A stretch of DNA of 9,738 bases from Agrobacterium fabrum (GCA_003241215.1 QFOL01000140.1:1-9738); one strand, 5' to 3'; numbered from the stretch's first letter, positions 1 through 6,822 are shown. Made by a program: numbers and translations. Notes: generated by a model not told the origin, from the sequence alone.

Positions 1-933
1 GCGGGAGACGGCGAAAGCGCCGCAGGCATTGGCGTATTTCAGCGTCGTCGGCCAGTCTTCGCCGCGCAGCCAGCCGCGGAACAGCCCGGCCATGAAGCCA
101 TCGCCCGCACCCAGAACATTGAAGACCTCAATCGGGAAACCCTCGCCCGTCTCGCCATCATCGAGGCTGGCGGGAATTTCGCCGGCAAAAACCGAAGCGC
201 CCATCGGCCCGCGCTTGCACACCAGCGTCGCGTTCGAAACCTTGCGCACGGCCTTCAACGCGGTCAGCGTATCGGTGGAGCCGCCGGCAATGTGGAATTC
301 CTCTTCCGTGCCGACGATCAGGTCGAAGAGATGCAGGGTGGATTGCAGCTTGGCGGTGACCTTCTGCGATTCGACGAAACGGCTCTCGCCATCGCCATGG
401 CCGGCCACACCCCAGAGATTGGGGCGGTAATCGATATCGAGCGCGGTCTTTGCGCCATTTTCGCGGGCGAGTTTCAGCGCTTTCAGCACGGCCGCTTCCG
501 TCTTCGGATGCGACAGATGCGTGCCGGTGGCGCAGATGCAGCCTGCCTCGGCGATGAAGGCGGGATCGATGTCGTCTTCGCTGAGCGCCATGTCGGCGCA
601 GTTTTCACGATAGAAAATCAGTGGGAACTGGTTCTGGTCGCGAATGCCGAGCAGCACCAGCGCCGTCAGCCGCTCCGGATCGGTCTTCACGCCGCGCACA
701 TCGACGCCTTCGCGCACCAGCTGTTCGCGGATGAAGCGGCCCATATGCTCATCGCCGACACGGGTGATGACGGCGCTGTTGAGACCCAGCCGGGCAGCGC
801 CGGCGGCGATATTGGTGGGAGAGCCGCCGATATATTTGGCAAAGGAGGCCATGTCCTCCAGACGGCCGCCAACCTGCGAACCGTAAAGATCGACAGACGA
901 GCGCCCGATCGTGATGAGATCAAGTTTTTTCAA
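1..933 (-). CDS. iolC: 5-dehydro-2-deoxygluconokinase IolC (PfkB family), C-terminus cut by window edge
   Basis: The first 311 codons of a PfkB/ribokinase-family sugar kinase are present; the gene continues past the left edge. IolC phosphorylates 5-dehydro-2-deoxy-D-gluconate with ATP in the cytoplasm during myo-inositol breakdown. Seen here: N-terminal LDLITIGRSSVDLYG, the glycine-rich substrate-side motif GGSPTNIA at residues 36-43, and the anion-hole/catalytic motif NVLGAGDGF with the likely catalytic base Asp278. The start is TTG at 933: a perfect AAGGAGG lies 6 nt upstream (946-940) and the first in-frame ATG is too far inside. The assignment to IolC rather than another PfkB kinase rests on overall resemblance (ENCADMAL, YRPNLWG and YANACGAFAVSR segments) and on the adjacent iolR. 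Many proteobacterial IolC proteins carry a second DUF2090 aldolase-like domain after the kinase; whether this one does cannot be seen. Confidence 0.9.
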   Translation of the reverse strand, partial: MKKLDLITIGRSSVDLYGSQVGGRLEDMASFAKYIGGSPTNIAAGAARLGLNSAVITRVGDEHMGRFIREQLVREGVDVRGVKTDPERLTALVLLGIRDQNQFPLIFYRENCADMALSEDDIDPAFIAEAGCICATGTHLSHPKTEAAVLKALKLARENGAKTALDIDYRPNLWGVAGHGDGESRFVESQKVTAKLQSTLHLFDLIVGTEEEFHIAGGSTDTLTALKAVRKVSNATLVCKRGPMGASVFAGEIPASLDDGETGEGFPIEVFNVLGAGDGFMAGLFRGWLRGEDWPTTLKYANACGAFAVSR

Positions 934-939
934 AAGGTT

Positions 940-946
940 CCTCCTT
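940..946 (-). promoter_or_regulatory. Strong ribosome binding site fixing a TTG start for iolC
   Basis: On the minus strand AAGGAGG is followed by 6 nt and then TTG AAA AAA. The full anti-Shine-Dalgarno match is what makes the rare TTG the start, and the encoded residues LDLITIGR match the usual first strand of PfkB kinases. A strong site combined with a weak start codon would moderate translation. Confidence 0.85.
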
Positions 947-949
947 AGC

Positions 950-968
950 ACCGCACCTTGGGTACGGT
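950..968 (-). other. RNA hairpin just upstream of the iolC ribosome binding site
   Basis: In the iolC leader (minus strand) ACCGTACC and GGTGCGGT pair over 8 bp with one G-U wobble around a CAA loop. The stem ends 3 nt before the AAGGAGG, so it does not bury the site. There is no U-tract, so it is not a classical terminator. It could stabilise the mRNA 5' region or keep the ribosome site open; the function is inferred only. Confidence 0.4.
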
Positions 969-973
969 CTGCC

Positions 974-1024
974 TCACATGTCTGGAGCGGCATTCAGGCG
1001 ACGATCGCCCGCATCTTTCGCCAT
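974..1024 (-). other. Possible 16-codon upstream ORF in the iolC leader
   Basis: On the minus strand an ATG preceded by CGGAGCGGG opens a 16-residue frame, MAKDAGDRRLNAAPDM, ending in TGA. It lies inside the predicted iolC 5' leader, about 40 nt before the iolC start. It has no run of one amino acid that would suggest classical attenuation. A short ORF of this size occurs by chance often, so this is a weak candidate. Confidence 0.2.
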
Positions 1025-1078
1025 CCCGCTCCGATGAGCCTCCTCCGCTCATTTTCGTTCGTCACGAGACGGACGATT

Positions 1079-1094
1079 ATGGAATGCCCGTTTC
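1079..1094 (-). promoter_or_regulatory. Degenerate IolR-like operator downstream of the iolC promoter
   Basis: The plus strand reads TGGAATGCCCGTTTCA, that is GGAA-N6-TTTC, one base off GGAA-N6-TTCC. It starts about 10 nt downstream of the -10 hexamer on the minus strand, a position where bound repressor would block initiation or early elongation. The left half is identical to the left half of the exact site upstream of iolR (2005-2020). IolR binding is inferred. Confidence 0.45.
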
Positions 1095-1104
1095 ATGGAT
1101 TTGG

Positions 1105-1133
1105 ATCATAAATTCTATTTTTTCCGTTTTCAA
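1105..1133 (-). promoter_or_regulatory. Predicted sigma-70 promoter of iolC
   Basis: On the minus strand TTGAAA (1133-1128) and TATGAT (1110-1105) are separated by exactly 17 nt in the most AT-rich part of this gap. Each hexamer differs from the TTGACA/TATAAT consensus by one base. Transcription would begin near 1098, giving a leader of about 165 nt before iolC. The -35 box lies about 10 nt past the iolR stop codon, so iolC can be expressed separately from iolR. Confidence 0.6.
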
Positions 1134-1142
1134 TAAAAATAT

Positions 1143-1958
1143 TCAGGCTGTTTTGCGAGTTCCCACAGCCACGGCCAGCGTAATGGCCAGACAGAGCGTG
1201 GCGGAAAGCGAGCGGAACGCGCCGAAATCGATCTCGGTGACGGTCAGCAGCGTCGCACCGGATTTGCGCAGCGGATTGACGGCGGAATCGGAAAGGGCCA
1301 CGACCGGAATACCGTTGGCGCGGGCGTTTTCAGCCAGCTCCAGCGTCTCAGTGGAATAGGGAGAAAAGGTGATCGCGATCAGCGCATCTTCGCGGGAAAT
1401 GGCGCTGATATTGCCGAGCCCTCCGACCGCACTGTGCAGAACCGCCGGCACCTTCATCTTCTCGAAGGCGTAAGCGAGATAGCTGGCAATGGGGAAGGAC
1501 CGCCGCAGACCGATGATATGCACGGTGCGCGCCTTCGCCAGCGCCGAAACCGCCTCGTCAAGCTGGCGGGTATCGACCGATTTCAGCAGCATTTCCAGCG
1601 AGGAACGGCCGGCTTCCACGAATTCTGCAAGCAGGCCGGATGCACTTTCATCGCCCTTCTCCCGCAGATGGTCGAGCCGCGTGGCATAATCCGGCCAGCC
1701 GCCGACATAGGAATCACGGAACAGCCGCTGCATTTCCGAAAAGCCGGAAAAGCCCATGATCTGGCAAAAACGCATGAAGGCCGAGGGCTGCACGCCGGCA
1801 CCCTCAGCCATTTCAGCGACGGTGGAAACGGCGATGCGATCCTGATTGGAAGCGACATAATCGGCGCATTGCCGCAATCGTTTCGGCAAACCCTCCGCGA
1901 CCTGGAGCAGCCGCTCCTCAAAAGCCTTTACGGATTCTGGCGCCTCGATTGCCGTCAT
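1143..1958 (-). CDS. iolR: RpiR/MurR-family transcriptional repressor of inositol catabolism, IolR
   Basis: This 271-residue protein has the two-part build of RpiR/MurR regulators. An N-terminal helix-turn-helix domain (about residues 15-90) includes VSTVAEMAEGAGVQPSAFMRF as the likely HTH core. A C-terminal SIS sugar-phosphate-binding domain (about 125-260) contains VHIIGLRRSFPIASYLAYAF and DALIAITFSPYSTETLELA. The QPSAFMRF recognition segment differs from the ATVVRF form common in the family and, as I recall it, marks the rhizobial IolR-like branch. The ATG at 1958 has AAAGGAA 5 nt upstream. The gene lies directly upstream of iolC in the same direction, and an exact GGAA-N6-TTCC site lies 47-62 nt upstream of its start, suggesting that it represses itself and iolC. 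The effector is probably a phosphorylated inositol intermediate (inference). Another sugar-linked RpiR regulator is possible but less likely given iolC. Confidence 0.85.
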   Translation of the reverse strand: MTAIEAPESVKAFEERLLQVAEGLPKRLRQCADYVASNQDRIAVSTVAEMAEGAGVQPSAFMRFCQIMGFSGFSEMQRLFRDSYVGGWPDYATRLDHLREKGDESASGLLAEFVEAGRSSLEMLLKSVDTRQLDEAVSALAKARTVHIIGLRRSFPIASYLAYAFEKMKVPAVLHSAVGGLGNISAISREDALIAITFSPYSTETLELAENARANGIPVVALSDSAVNPLRKSGATLLTVTEIDFGAFRSLSATLCLAITLAVAVGTRKTA

Positions 1959-1970
1959 TGTCGTTCCTTT

Positions 1971-1993
1971 GTGCAGACTGAAATCGTGTGCAC
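1971..1993. repeat. Inverted GTGCA/TGCAC repeat in the iolR leader
   Basis: GTGCA (1971-1975) and TGCAC (1989-1993) form a 5-bp inverted repeat around 13 nt, just upstream of the iolR ribosome site. It may be a second regulatory element or a weak RNA hairpin, but a 5-bp arm is not strong evidence. Confidence 0.2.
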
Positions 1994-2004
1994 TTTAACT
2001 GCAG

Positions 2005-2020
2005 TGGAATTTTTATTCCA
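2005..2020. promoter_or_regulatory. Exact IolR-type operator upstream of iolR
   Basis: TGGAATTTTTATTCCA is a palindrome with 6-bp arms (TGGAAT/ATTCCA) and an exact GGAA-N6-TTCC. I recall that motif as the one proposed for IolR of Sinorhizobium meliloti. It lies 47-62 nt upstream of the iolR ATG in AT-rich sequence, a good place for autorepression. No convincing -35/-10 pair could be fixed around it, so the exact geometry of repression is unknown. Confidence 0.7.
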
Positions 2021-2076
2021 TTGGGTTTTTTAGGAGACGGTAAATGAGGCTGGGTGGTGCCCGCGAGGCATCGCTT

Positions 2077-2107
2077 CCGTCATTCCGACGCAAGGCCGGA
2101 ATGACGG
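2077..2107 (-). terminator. Hairpin after livF: terminator or dispersed palindromic repeat
   Basis: CCGTCATTCCG (2077-2087) pairs perfectly with CGGAATGACGG (2097-2107) over 11 bp around a 9-nt loop. It begins 24 nt past the livF stop and ends the importer operon before the iolR promoter region. There is no U-tract, so intrinsic termination would be weak. GTCATTCCG-type palindromes recur between genes in many alphaproteobacteria, so this may be a REP-like element acting as a 3'-end stabiliser. Confidence 0.5.
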
Positions 2108-2131
2108 GCTGAAGGTGAATAGCGTTTCAGG

Positions 2132-2848
2132 TTAGTGCAGCCCGCCAACCCCAAGATGCGTATCGATAATATCCGGGTTCTCCGCAAGGTCGCTCGACGG
2201 TCCTTCCCAGACGATGCGGCCGCGTTCCATGATGATGGCGTGGTCGGCGAAGTCGATGGCCATCTGGATGCGCTGTTCGACGAGGAGAATGGTCATTTCG
2301 CCCGATTGCGCCAGTTTGGAGAAGGCCGCCATCAGCTCCTCGCAGATGACGGGGGCGAGGCCTTCGAGCGGTTCGTCGAGCAGCAGCACGCGCGGCTGGC
2401 CGAGAATCGTGCGGGCGGTGGAAAGCATCTGCTGTTCGCCGCCGGAGAGTTGCGAGCCGAGATTGCGGCGGCGCTCCTTCAGGCGCGGAAACAGCGTGTA
2501 AGCCTCATCGATGGCCGATTTCGGCCGGGTCTTGAGGCCGACGAAGAGGTTTTCCTCAACGGTGAGCGTCGGGAAAACGTCACGCGTCTGCGGAACGTAG
2601 CCGAGGCCGGCTTTGGCGCGGGCGGCGCTTGGCAGGGCGGCGATGTCCTGCCCACCGATGCGGATATCGCCGGCGAAGCGTTTCGTCTGGCCAGCCAGCG
2701 TGGCGAAGAGGCTCGTCTTGCCGACGCCGTTGCGGCCGAGAACCGCGAAACGCGAGCCTGACGGGACGGAAAGCGACAGGCCCTCGATGACGCGGGTGGG
2801 GCCATAACCGGCGGTGAGGTTGACGATTTCAAGCGGCGCTGCGGGCAT
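2132..2848 (-). CDS. livF: LivF-type ATPase of a HAAT-family ABC importer
   Basis: This 238-residue ABC ATPase energises import together with LivG at the cytoplasmic face of the LivHM channel. Visible motifs: Walker A GRNGVGKT at 38-45, Q-loop Gln87, signature LSGGE at 134-138, and Walker B LLLDEP with Asp158/Glu159. The switch position reads VEQ (Gln192) instead of His, which is the normal LivF form and separates it from LivG. The start chosen is ATG at 2848 (MPAAPLEIVNLTAGYG), with GGGAAG about 8 nt upstream; a longer upstream frame only reads through the livG 3' end. It overlaps livG by 20 nt, consistent with translational coupling. It is the last gene of the operon. Family assignment is firm, substrate is unknown. 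Confidence 0.93.
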   Translation of the reverse strand: MPAAPLEIVNLTAGYGPTRVIEGLSLSVPSGSRFAVLGRNGVGKTSLFATLAGQTKRFAGDIRIGGQDIAALPSAARAKAGLGYVPQTRDVFPTLTVEENLFVGLKTRPKSAIDEAYTLFPRLKERRRNLGSQLSGGEQQMLSTARTILGQPRVLLLDEPLEGLAPVICEELMAAFSKLAQSGEMTILLVEQRIQMAIDFADHAIIMERGRIVWEGPSSDLAENPDIIDTHLGVGGLH

Positions 2849-3593
2849 CGGCGTAACTTCCCAGATAGGCTTGGCGGACTTCCGCATTGCTGGTGACGTC
2901 TTCAGGCGAACCGTCGAAGATGACCGCGCCTGCGGCGAGCACCACCACACGTTTGGCAAAACGGAAGACCAGATCCATGTCGTGCTCGATCATCAATATG
3001 GCGAGATCGGCCGGCAGCCGGTCGAGCGCCTGTTCGATGCGCGCGGTTTCCGTGGAAGGCACGCCGGCGGCCGGTTCGTCGAGCAGCAGGATTTTCGGGC
3101 GAAGCGCCATGGCAAGCGCGATCTCGATCAACCGCTGCTGGCCATAGGCGATTTCGCGCACCTTTGTTTCGGCAAGTGCGAGAAGGCCAAGCGTGCCGAG
3201 AATGTCGCGGGCTTCGCTCATCACCGCAGGCATGGCGCGGTAACGGCCGAAAATCCGGCCCGTCTTGCCTTCGCGCTGGAGAATGGCGAGCGCCACATGC
3301 TCCTCCGGCGTCATGTCCTGAAACAGCCGCGTGACCTGGAAGGAGCGGACGAGGCCGCGCTTCACCCGCTGGCTGGCGCTGAGGCCGGTCACATCCTCGC
3401 CGGCGATGCGCACCGTGCCGGCCGAGGGCTTGATATTGCCGGTGACGAGATTGACGAAGGTGGTCTTGCCGGCGCCATTCGGGCCGATCAGCACTGTGCG
3501 GTCTCCCGGCGAAAGCGACAGCGAGACATTGTTGGTGACGACGAGGCCGCCGAAATTCTTCTTGAGGCCGGAGACTTCGAAAATGGCGCTCAT
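2829..3593 (-). CDS. livG: LivG-type ATPase of a HAAT-family ABC importer
   Basis: This 254-residue ATPase is the partner of LivF. Motifs: Walker A GPNGAGKT at 37-44, Q-loop Gln86, signature AYGQQ at 149-153 (the usual LivG variant of LSGGQ), Walker B LLLDEP with Asp172/Glu173, and switch His204 in MIEHDMDLVF. After Walker B it reads AAGVPSTE where LivG proteins more often have AAGLNPxE, a mild departure that leaves the catalytic residues intact. The ATG at 3593 is preceded by GGAGG with 6 nt spacing and overlaps the livM stop as ATGA, so the two are probably translationally coupled. Confidence 0.94.
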   Translation of the reverse strand: MSAIFEVSGLKKNFGGLVVTNNVSLSLSPGDRTVLIGPNGAGKTTFVNLVTGNIKPSAGTVRIAGEDVTGLSASQRVKRGLVRSFQVTRLFQDMTPEEHVALAILQREGKTGRIFGRYRAMPAVMSEARDILGTLGLLALAETKVREIAYGQQRLIEIALAMALRPKILLLDEPAAGVPSTETARIEQALDRLPADLAILMIEHDMDLVFRFAKRVVVLAAGAVIFDGSPEDVTSNAEVRQAYLGSYADARSAA

Positions 3594-4597
3594 TTGCGAC
3601 CTCCACGGATGCGCGCAATGATCTGCTCACCCGCGCCATAAAGCCCGCGCGGTGCAAAAAGCACGACGGCAATCAGCAGCAGGCCGACAATGGTGAGCCA
3701 GTGGAACGGATTGGCGGCGGAAACGACATCTTCGAACCACATGAAGGTGACGGTGCCGATCAGCGCGCCGTAAAGCGAACCCGCGCCGCCGAGCACCAGC
3801 ATGACCAGCGCTTCGGCCGAAAGCGTGAAGCTGAGGCTGTCGAGACCGACGACCTGGGTGGAAATGGCGTTCAGCGCACCGCCAATGCCGGCGACGATGC
3901 CTGATATGACGAACATCTTCAAAATCGTGCCGTTGACGGCGCCGCCCATGGCCTGAATGCGGATGCTGTCCTGCTTGACGCCGCGGCACAACATGCCGAA
4001 GGGCGAATTGACCACGACCCTGAGGGCGAGGAAGACGACAAGCAGCAGACAGACGCCGTAAATATAGGCGGTGCGGCCGAAAAGATCGAATTCGAAGGTG
4101 CCGAACAGCGCGTCCGGGGAGACGCCGGCAAGACCGTCGCTGCCGCCCGTCCAGCCCGATGCCTTGTTGGCTGCCTCATGGAACAGGTGGATGACGGCGA
4201 TGGAAAGAACGAGCTGCGGCAGACCGTGGGCGCGCAGGAGAACCGTGCCGGAGACCAGCCCGGCCACACCGCCCGCAGCCGCGCCGATCACGGTCATCAG
4301 CAGCGGATCGGTTATCTCGAAATGGGCGGCGGCAATGCCGGCGGCATAGGCGCCCGCACCGAAGAGCGCGGCATGGCCAAGCGTGGCGACGCCGCAATAG
4401 CCAGTGACGAGATCGATCGACAGCACCAGGAGAGCAATGGCGATGATGCGGGTCAGAAGCGCCAGATTATCCGGAAACAGGTAATAACCGGCAATGGCGG
4501 CGATAATGATGAGGAGCGGTCCCGCAAGCGTGCGCAGCGGCGAGCGCGCCTTCGGGATCTCTGCCGTTTCAGTCACGTCGTTCATGAGCACCGCCAT
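3590..4597 (-). CDS. livM: LivM-type permease of a HAAT-family ABC importer
   Basis: This 335-residue integral membrane protein forms one half of the import channel. It is strongly hydrophobic with about eight to ten likely membrane spans, the first near residues 25-42. Family landmarks are GYCGVATLGHAALFG, the TGGSDGLAG loop, the cytoplasmic coupling segment SPFGMLCRGVKQDSIRIQAMG (long form of the EAA-like loop contacting the ATPases), and GGAGSLYGALIGT. The ATG at 4597 lies 1 nt after the livH stop with GAAGGG 9 nt upstream; a second ATG four codons later has no better ribosome site. LivH shares less of the TGG loop, which separates the two permeases. Confidence 0.92.
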   Translation of the reverse strand: MAVLMNDVTETAEIPKARSPLRTLAGPLLIIIAAIAGYYLFPDNLALLTRIIAIALLVLSIDLVTGYCGVATLGHAALFGAGAYAAGIAAAHFEITDPLLMTVIGAAAGGVAGLVSGTVLLRAHGLPQLVLSIAVIHLFHEAANKASGWTGGSDGLAGVSPDALFGTFEFDLFGRTAYIYGVCLLLVVFLALRVVVNSPFGMLCRGVKQDSIRIQAMGGAVNGTILKMFVISGIVAGIGGALNAISTQVVGLDSLSFTLSAEALVMLVLGGAGSLYGALIGTVTFMWFEDVVSAANPFHWLTIVGLLLIAVVLFAPRGLYGAGEQIIARIRGGRK

Positions 4598-4598
4598 C

Positions 4599-5462
4599 TC
4601 ATTTCGCCCTTCCGAGAAGGCCGCGCGGGAACAGCGTGATGATCACGATGACCGCCAGGTAAAAGAAGAATTCGCCATATTCGGGGGCGAGATACCGCCC
4701 GGTCGTATCGATGGCGCCGAGCAGCAGACAGGCGATCAGCGCGCCGGGAATGGAGCCCGCGCCGCCGACCGAGACCACCACGAGGAAGGTGACCATGTAG
4801 CGCAGCGCATAATAGGGTTCGACCGGCAGCAGTTCCGCGCCGATGACGCCGCCCATGGCGGCAAGGCCGACGGCGATGGCGAAGCTGACGGCATAAATGA
4901 CCTCGGTGCGCACGCCGAGTGCGGCCGCCATGGCGGCATTATCGACAGCAGCGCGCAGCTTGATGCCGAAGGCGGTTTTTTCGAAGGTGAACCACAGCGC
5001 GCCTGCTACGGCAAGACCGCAGGCAATGGCGAAGATTCGGTGGGTGGCGATGGTGCGGAAGCCGAGATCGGTGGGGCCGGCCAGCTGCTGCGGCAGCGGA
5101 ATGGTCTTCAGCGTCGGGCCGAAGACGAAATTGGCGATGCCGATGATGCAGAATGTGATGCCGATGGTCATCAGCACCTGCGTCAGCTCCGGTGCGCCAT
5201 AGATGCGGCGATAGAGAAAACGCTCAAGCGGAATGGCGATGACGATGGTGCCGACAATGGCGACGAGGATCGCCACGGCGTAACCAAGGCCGAGGCCATG
5301 GGCGGCATAGGAAGCGAGATAACCGCCGATCATGGCGAAGGCGCCATGCGCCAGATTGACCACCCGCATCAGCCCCATCGTCACCGAAAGGCCGATGGAG
5401 ATGATGAACAGGACCATGCCATAGGCAAGCGCATCGACAAGGATGCTGAAGACCGTCTGCAT
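4599..5462 (-). CDS. livH: LivH-type permease of a HAAT-family ABC importer
   Basis: This 287-residue membrane protein is the second half of the channel. Recognisable segments are MGLMRVVNLAHGAFAMIGGY near the N-terminus, the coupling loop TAFGIKLRAAVDNAAMAAALG in the middle, GGAGSIPGALIACLLLGAID, and the usual C-terminal FPRGLLG. The start is placed at ATG 5462 (MQTVFSILVDALAYG) because GGGAGGAG lies 9 nt upstream; a TTG nine codons earlier would put that ribosome site inside the gene. It follows the binding-protein gene after 88 nt and runs into livM with a 1-nt gap. Confidence 0.92.
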   Translation of the reverse strand: MQTVFSILVDALAYGMVLFIISIGLSVTMGLMRVVNLAHGAFAMIGGYLASYAAHGLGLGYAVAILVAIVGTIVIAIPLERFLYRRIYGAPELTQVLMTIGITFCIIGIANFVFGPTLKTIPLPQQLAGPTDLGFRTIATHRIFAIACGLAVAGALWFTFEKTAFGIKLRAAVDNAAMAAALGVRTEVIYAVSFAIAVGLAAMGGVIGAELLPVEPYYALRYMVTFLVVVSVGGAGSIPGALIACLLLGAIDTTGRYLAPEYGEFFFYLAVIVIITLFPRGLLGRAK

Positions 5463-5507
5463 GCTGAAAAGCTCCTCCCGGTGCTGCAATACCCATCCGG
5501 GCCGGAA

Positions 5508-5530
5508 CCGGGCCGCGACGGGCGGCCCGG
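5508..5530 (-). other. Strong GC hairpin between binding-protein gene and livH
   Basis: CCGGGCCGC (5508-5516) and GCGGCCCGG (5522-5530) form a 9-bp all-GC stem with a 5-nt loop, starting about 20 nt after the binding-protein stop. A second CCGGGCCG copy at 5497-5504 could pair with the same right arm, giving an alternative fold. No U-tract follows on the minus strand. Such hairpins at this place in importer operons commonly protect the upstream mRNA and lower downstream expression; that role is inferred here. Confidence 0.6.
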
Positions 5531-5550
5531 AACGTCTTTACGAGCCGCTG

Positions 5551-6723
5551 TTACTTCGCGGCGGCGAGGCCCGGATCGCCCTGTTTTTCGAAGGTCTGGA
5601 CTTCCTTGTTGTAATAATTGCCGTCATCGCCCTTGGCCACTTCGCGCAGATAGATGTTCTGCGTGATGTGGCGGCTTTCCGGATCGATGCTGACAGGGCC
5701 GCGCGGGCTTGTCCAGGAAAGACCCTTCACCGCGTCCACCGCCTTTTCCGCATCCTGCTTGCCGCCGGTCGCCTCGATCATCTTGCTGATGACATACATG
5801 CCGTCAAAGGCGCCGACGGAAGGGAAGGAGAGCTCCTTCGGATTGCCGATCGCCTTGGCGGCGGCTTCCACGAAGGTCTTGTTCTCAGGGGAATCATGCG
5901 AGACGGCGTAATGGAAGGTCGTCTGCATGCCGAGTGCGGCTTCGCCGAGCGCCGGCAGGTCGGATTCCTGCGTCAGATCGCCCGGTGCGAAGAGCTTGAC
6001 GCCTGCGGATTTCAGGCCGTTATCGTTGAAGGCCTTGACGAAACCGAGCGTGGTTGGGCCCGACGGCAGGAAGGCGAAAACGCCTTGCGCGCCGGAATCC
6101 TTCACGCGCTGCATGATCGGGCTGAAATCATTGGTGGAAAGCGGCATGCGGATGCTTTCGACAACCTCGCCGCCGGCGGCGGTGAAGGCCGCCTTGAAAG
6201 CATTCTCGGCATCGACGCCCGGGCCGTAATCGCTGACGAGCGAGATGACCTTCTTCACGCCGCCATCAAAGGCCACCTTGGCGATGGGGGTGGAGGTCTG
6301 CCATGTCGTGAACGAGGTGCGCACCACATAGGGGCTCTTGGTCACGATTGCCGAAGTGGCGGCATTCATAATGACCATCGGCACATTGCCCTGCTTCAGC
6401 AAAGGCGTAACCGCCATGGCGTCGGGAGTGAAATAGAAGCCGGCGAGATATTGCACGCCTTCCTTCACAACCAGTTCCTGTGCCAGCGCCTTGGACTGCG
6501 CCGGATCGGCCTGCGGCACATCGCGATAGACGACCTCGACTGTGTCATCGCCGACCTTGTTGCCGTGCAGGGCGAACCAGGCATCGATGCCGGCCTTGAA
6601 GTTCTTGCCCTGCAGCGCGAAGGGGCCGGAGAACGGACCGACCACGCCGACCTTGATAGTCTCGGCATAAGCGGCGGAACTGAAGCAGATGGCCGCGATT
6701 GCGACGGTGATCCGAAATTTCAT
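5551..6723 (-). CDS. Periplasmic substrate-binding protein, LivK/AmiC type (type I fold)
   Basis: This 390-residue protein captures the substrate in the periplasm and delivers it to LivHM. It has a clear signal peptide, MKFRITVAIAAICFSSAAYA, with predicted cleavage after residue 20. The mature protein begins ETIKVGVVGPFSGPFALQGKNF, the typical first strand and Ser/Gly ligand loop of Peripla_BP_6 proteins. The family build continues with VVYRDVPQADPAQSKALAQELV, the PMVIMNAATS ligand-side segment and a GAFDGMYVI segment near the C-terminus. ATG 6723 is chosen because GGGAGGA sits 4 nt before it and it opens the signal peptide; the longer frame from 6795 has neither. The substrate is not predictable: members bind branched-chain amino acids, amides, urea and aromatic acids. 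Confidence 0.92.
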   Translation of the reverse strand: MKFRITVAIAAICFSSAAYAETIKVGVVGPFSGPFALQGKNFKAGIDAWFALHGNKVGDDTVEVVYRDVPQADPAQSKALAQELVVKEGVQYLAGFYFTPDAMAVTPLLKQGNVPMVIMNAATSAIVTKSPYVVRTSFTTWQTSTPIAKVAFDGGVKKVISLVSDYGPGVDAENAFKAAFTAAGGEVVESIRMPLSTNDFSPIMQRVKDSGAQGVFAFLPSGPTTLGFVKAFNDNGLKSAGVKLFAPGDLTQESDLPALGEAALGMQTTFHYAVSHDSPENKTFVEAAAKAIGNPKELSFPSVGAFDGMYVISKMIEATGGKQDAEKAVDAVKGLSWTSPRGPVSIDPESRHITQNIYLREVAKGDDGNYYNKEVQTFEKQGDPGLAAAK

Positions 6724-6822
6724 GATTTCCTCCCAATTGATCCGTGGCTCCCATCCACCGATCCAGACTGCCAGATTGATGAGTGCGGTGGCCAAAGTAA
6801 AATGAAATAAGGGGGGTAATAA

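Noticed and set aside
2849..2959. N-terminal extension of livF
   Set aside because: The extra 37 residues are livG read in another frame and have no ABC-ATPase character; the ATG at 2848 gives the usual family length.
4494..5666. 390-codon open frame on the plus strand opposite livH
   Set aside because: Shadow of livH; the product is highly charged with no domain-like pattern.
5443..6810. 455-codon open frame on the plus strand opposite the binding-protein gene
   Set aside because: It is antisense to a well-supported gene with signal peptide and family motifs. Its His/Asp/Arg-rich product is typical of the reverse-complement frame of GC-rich coding DNA.
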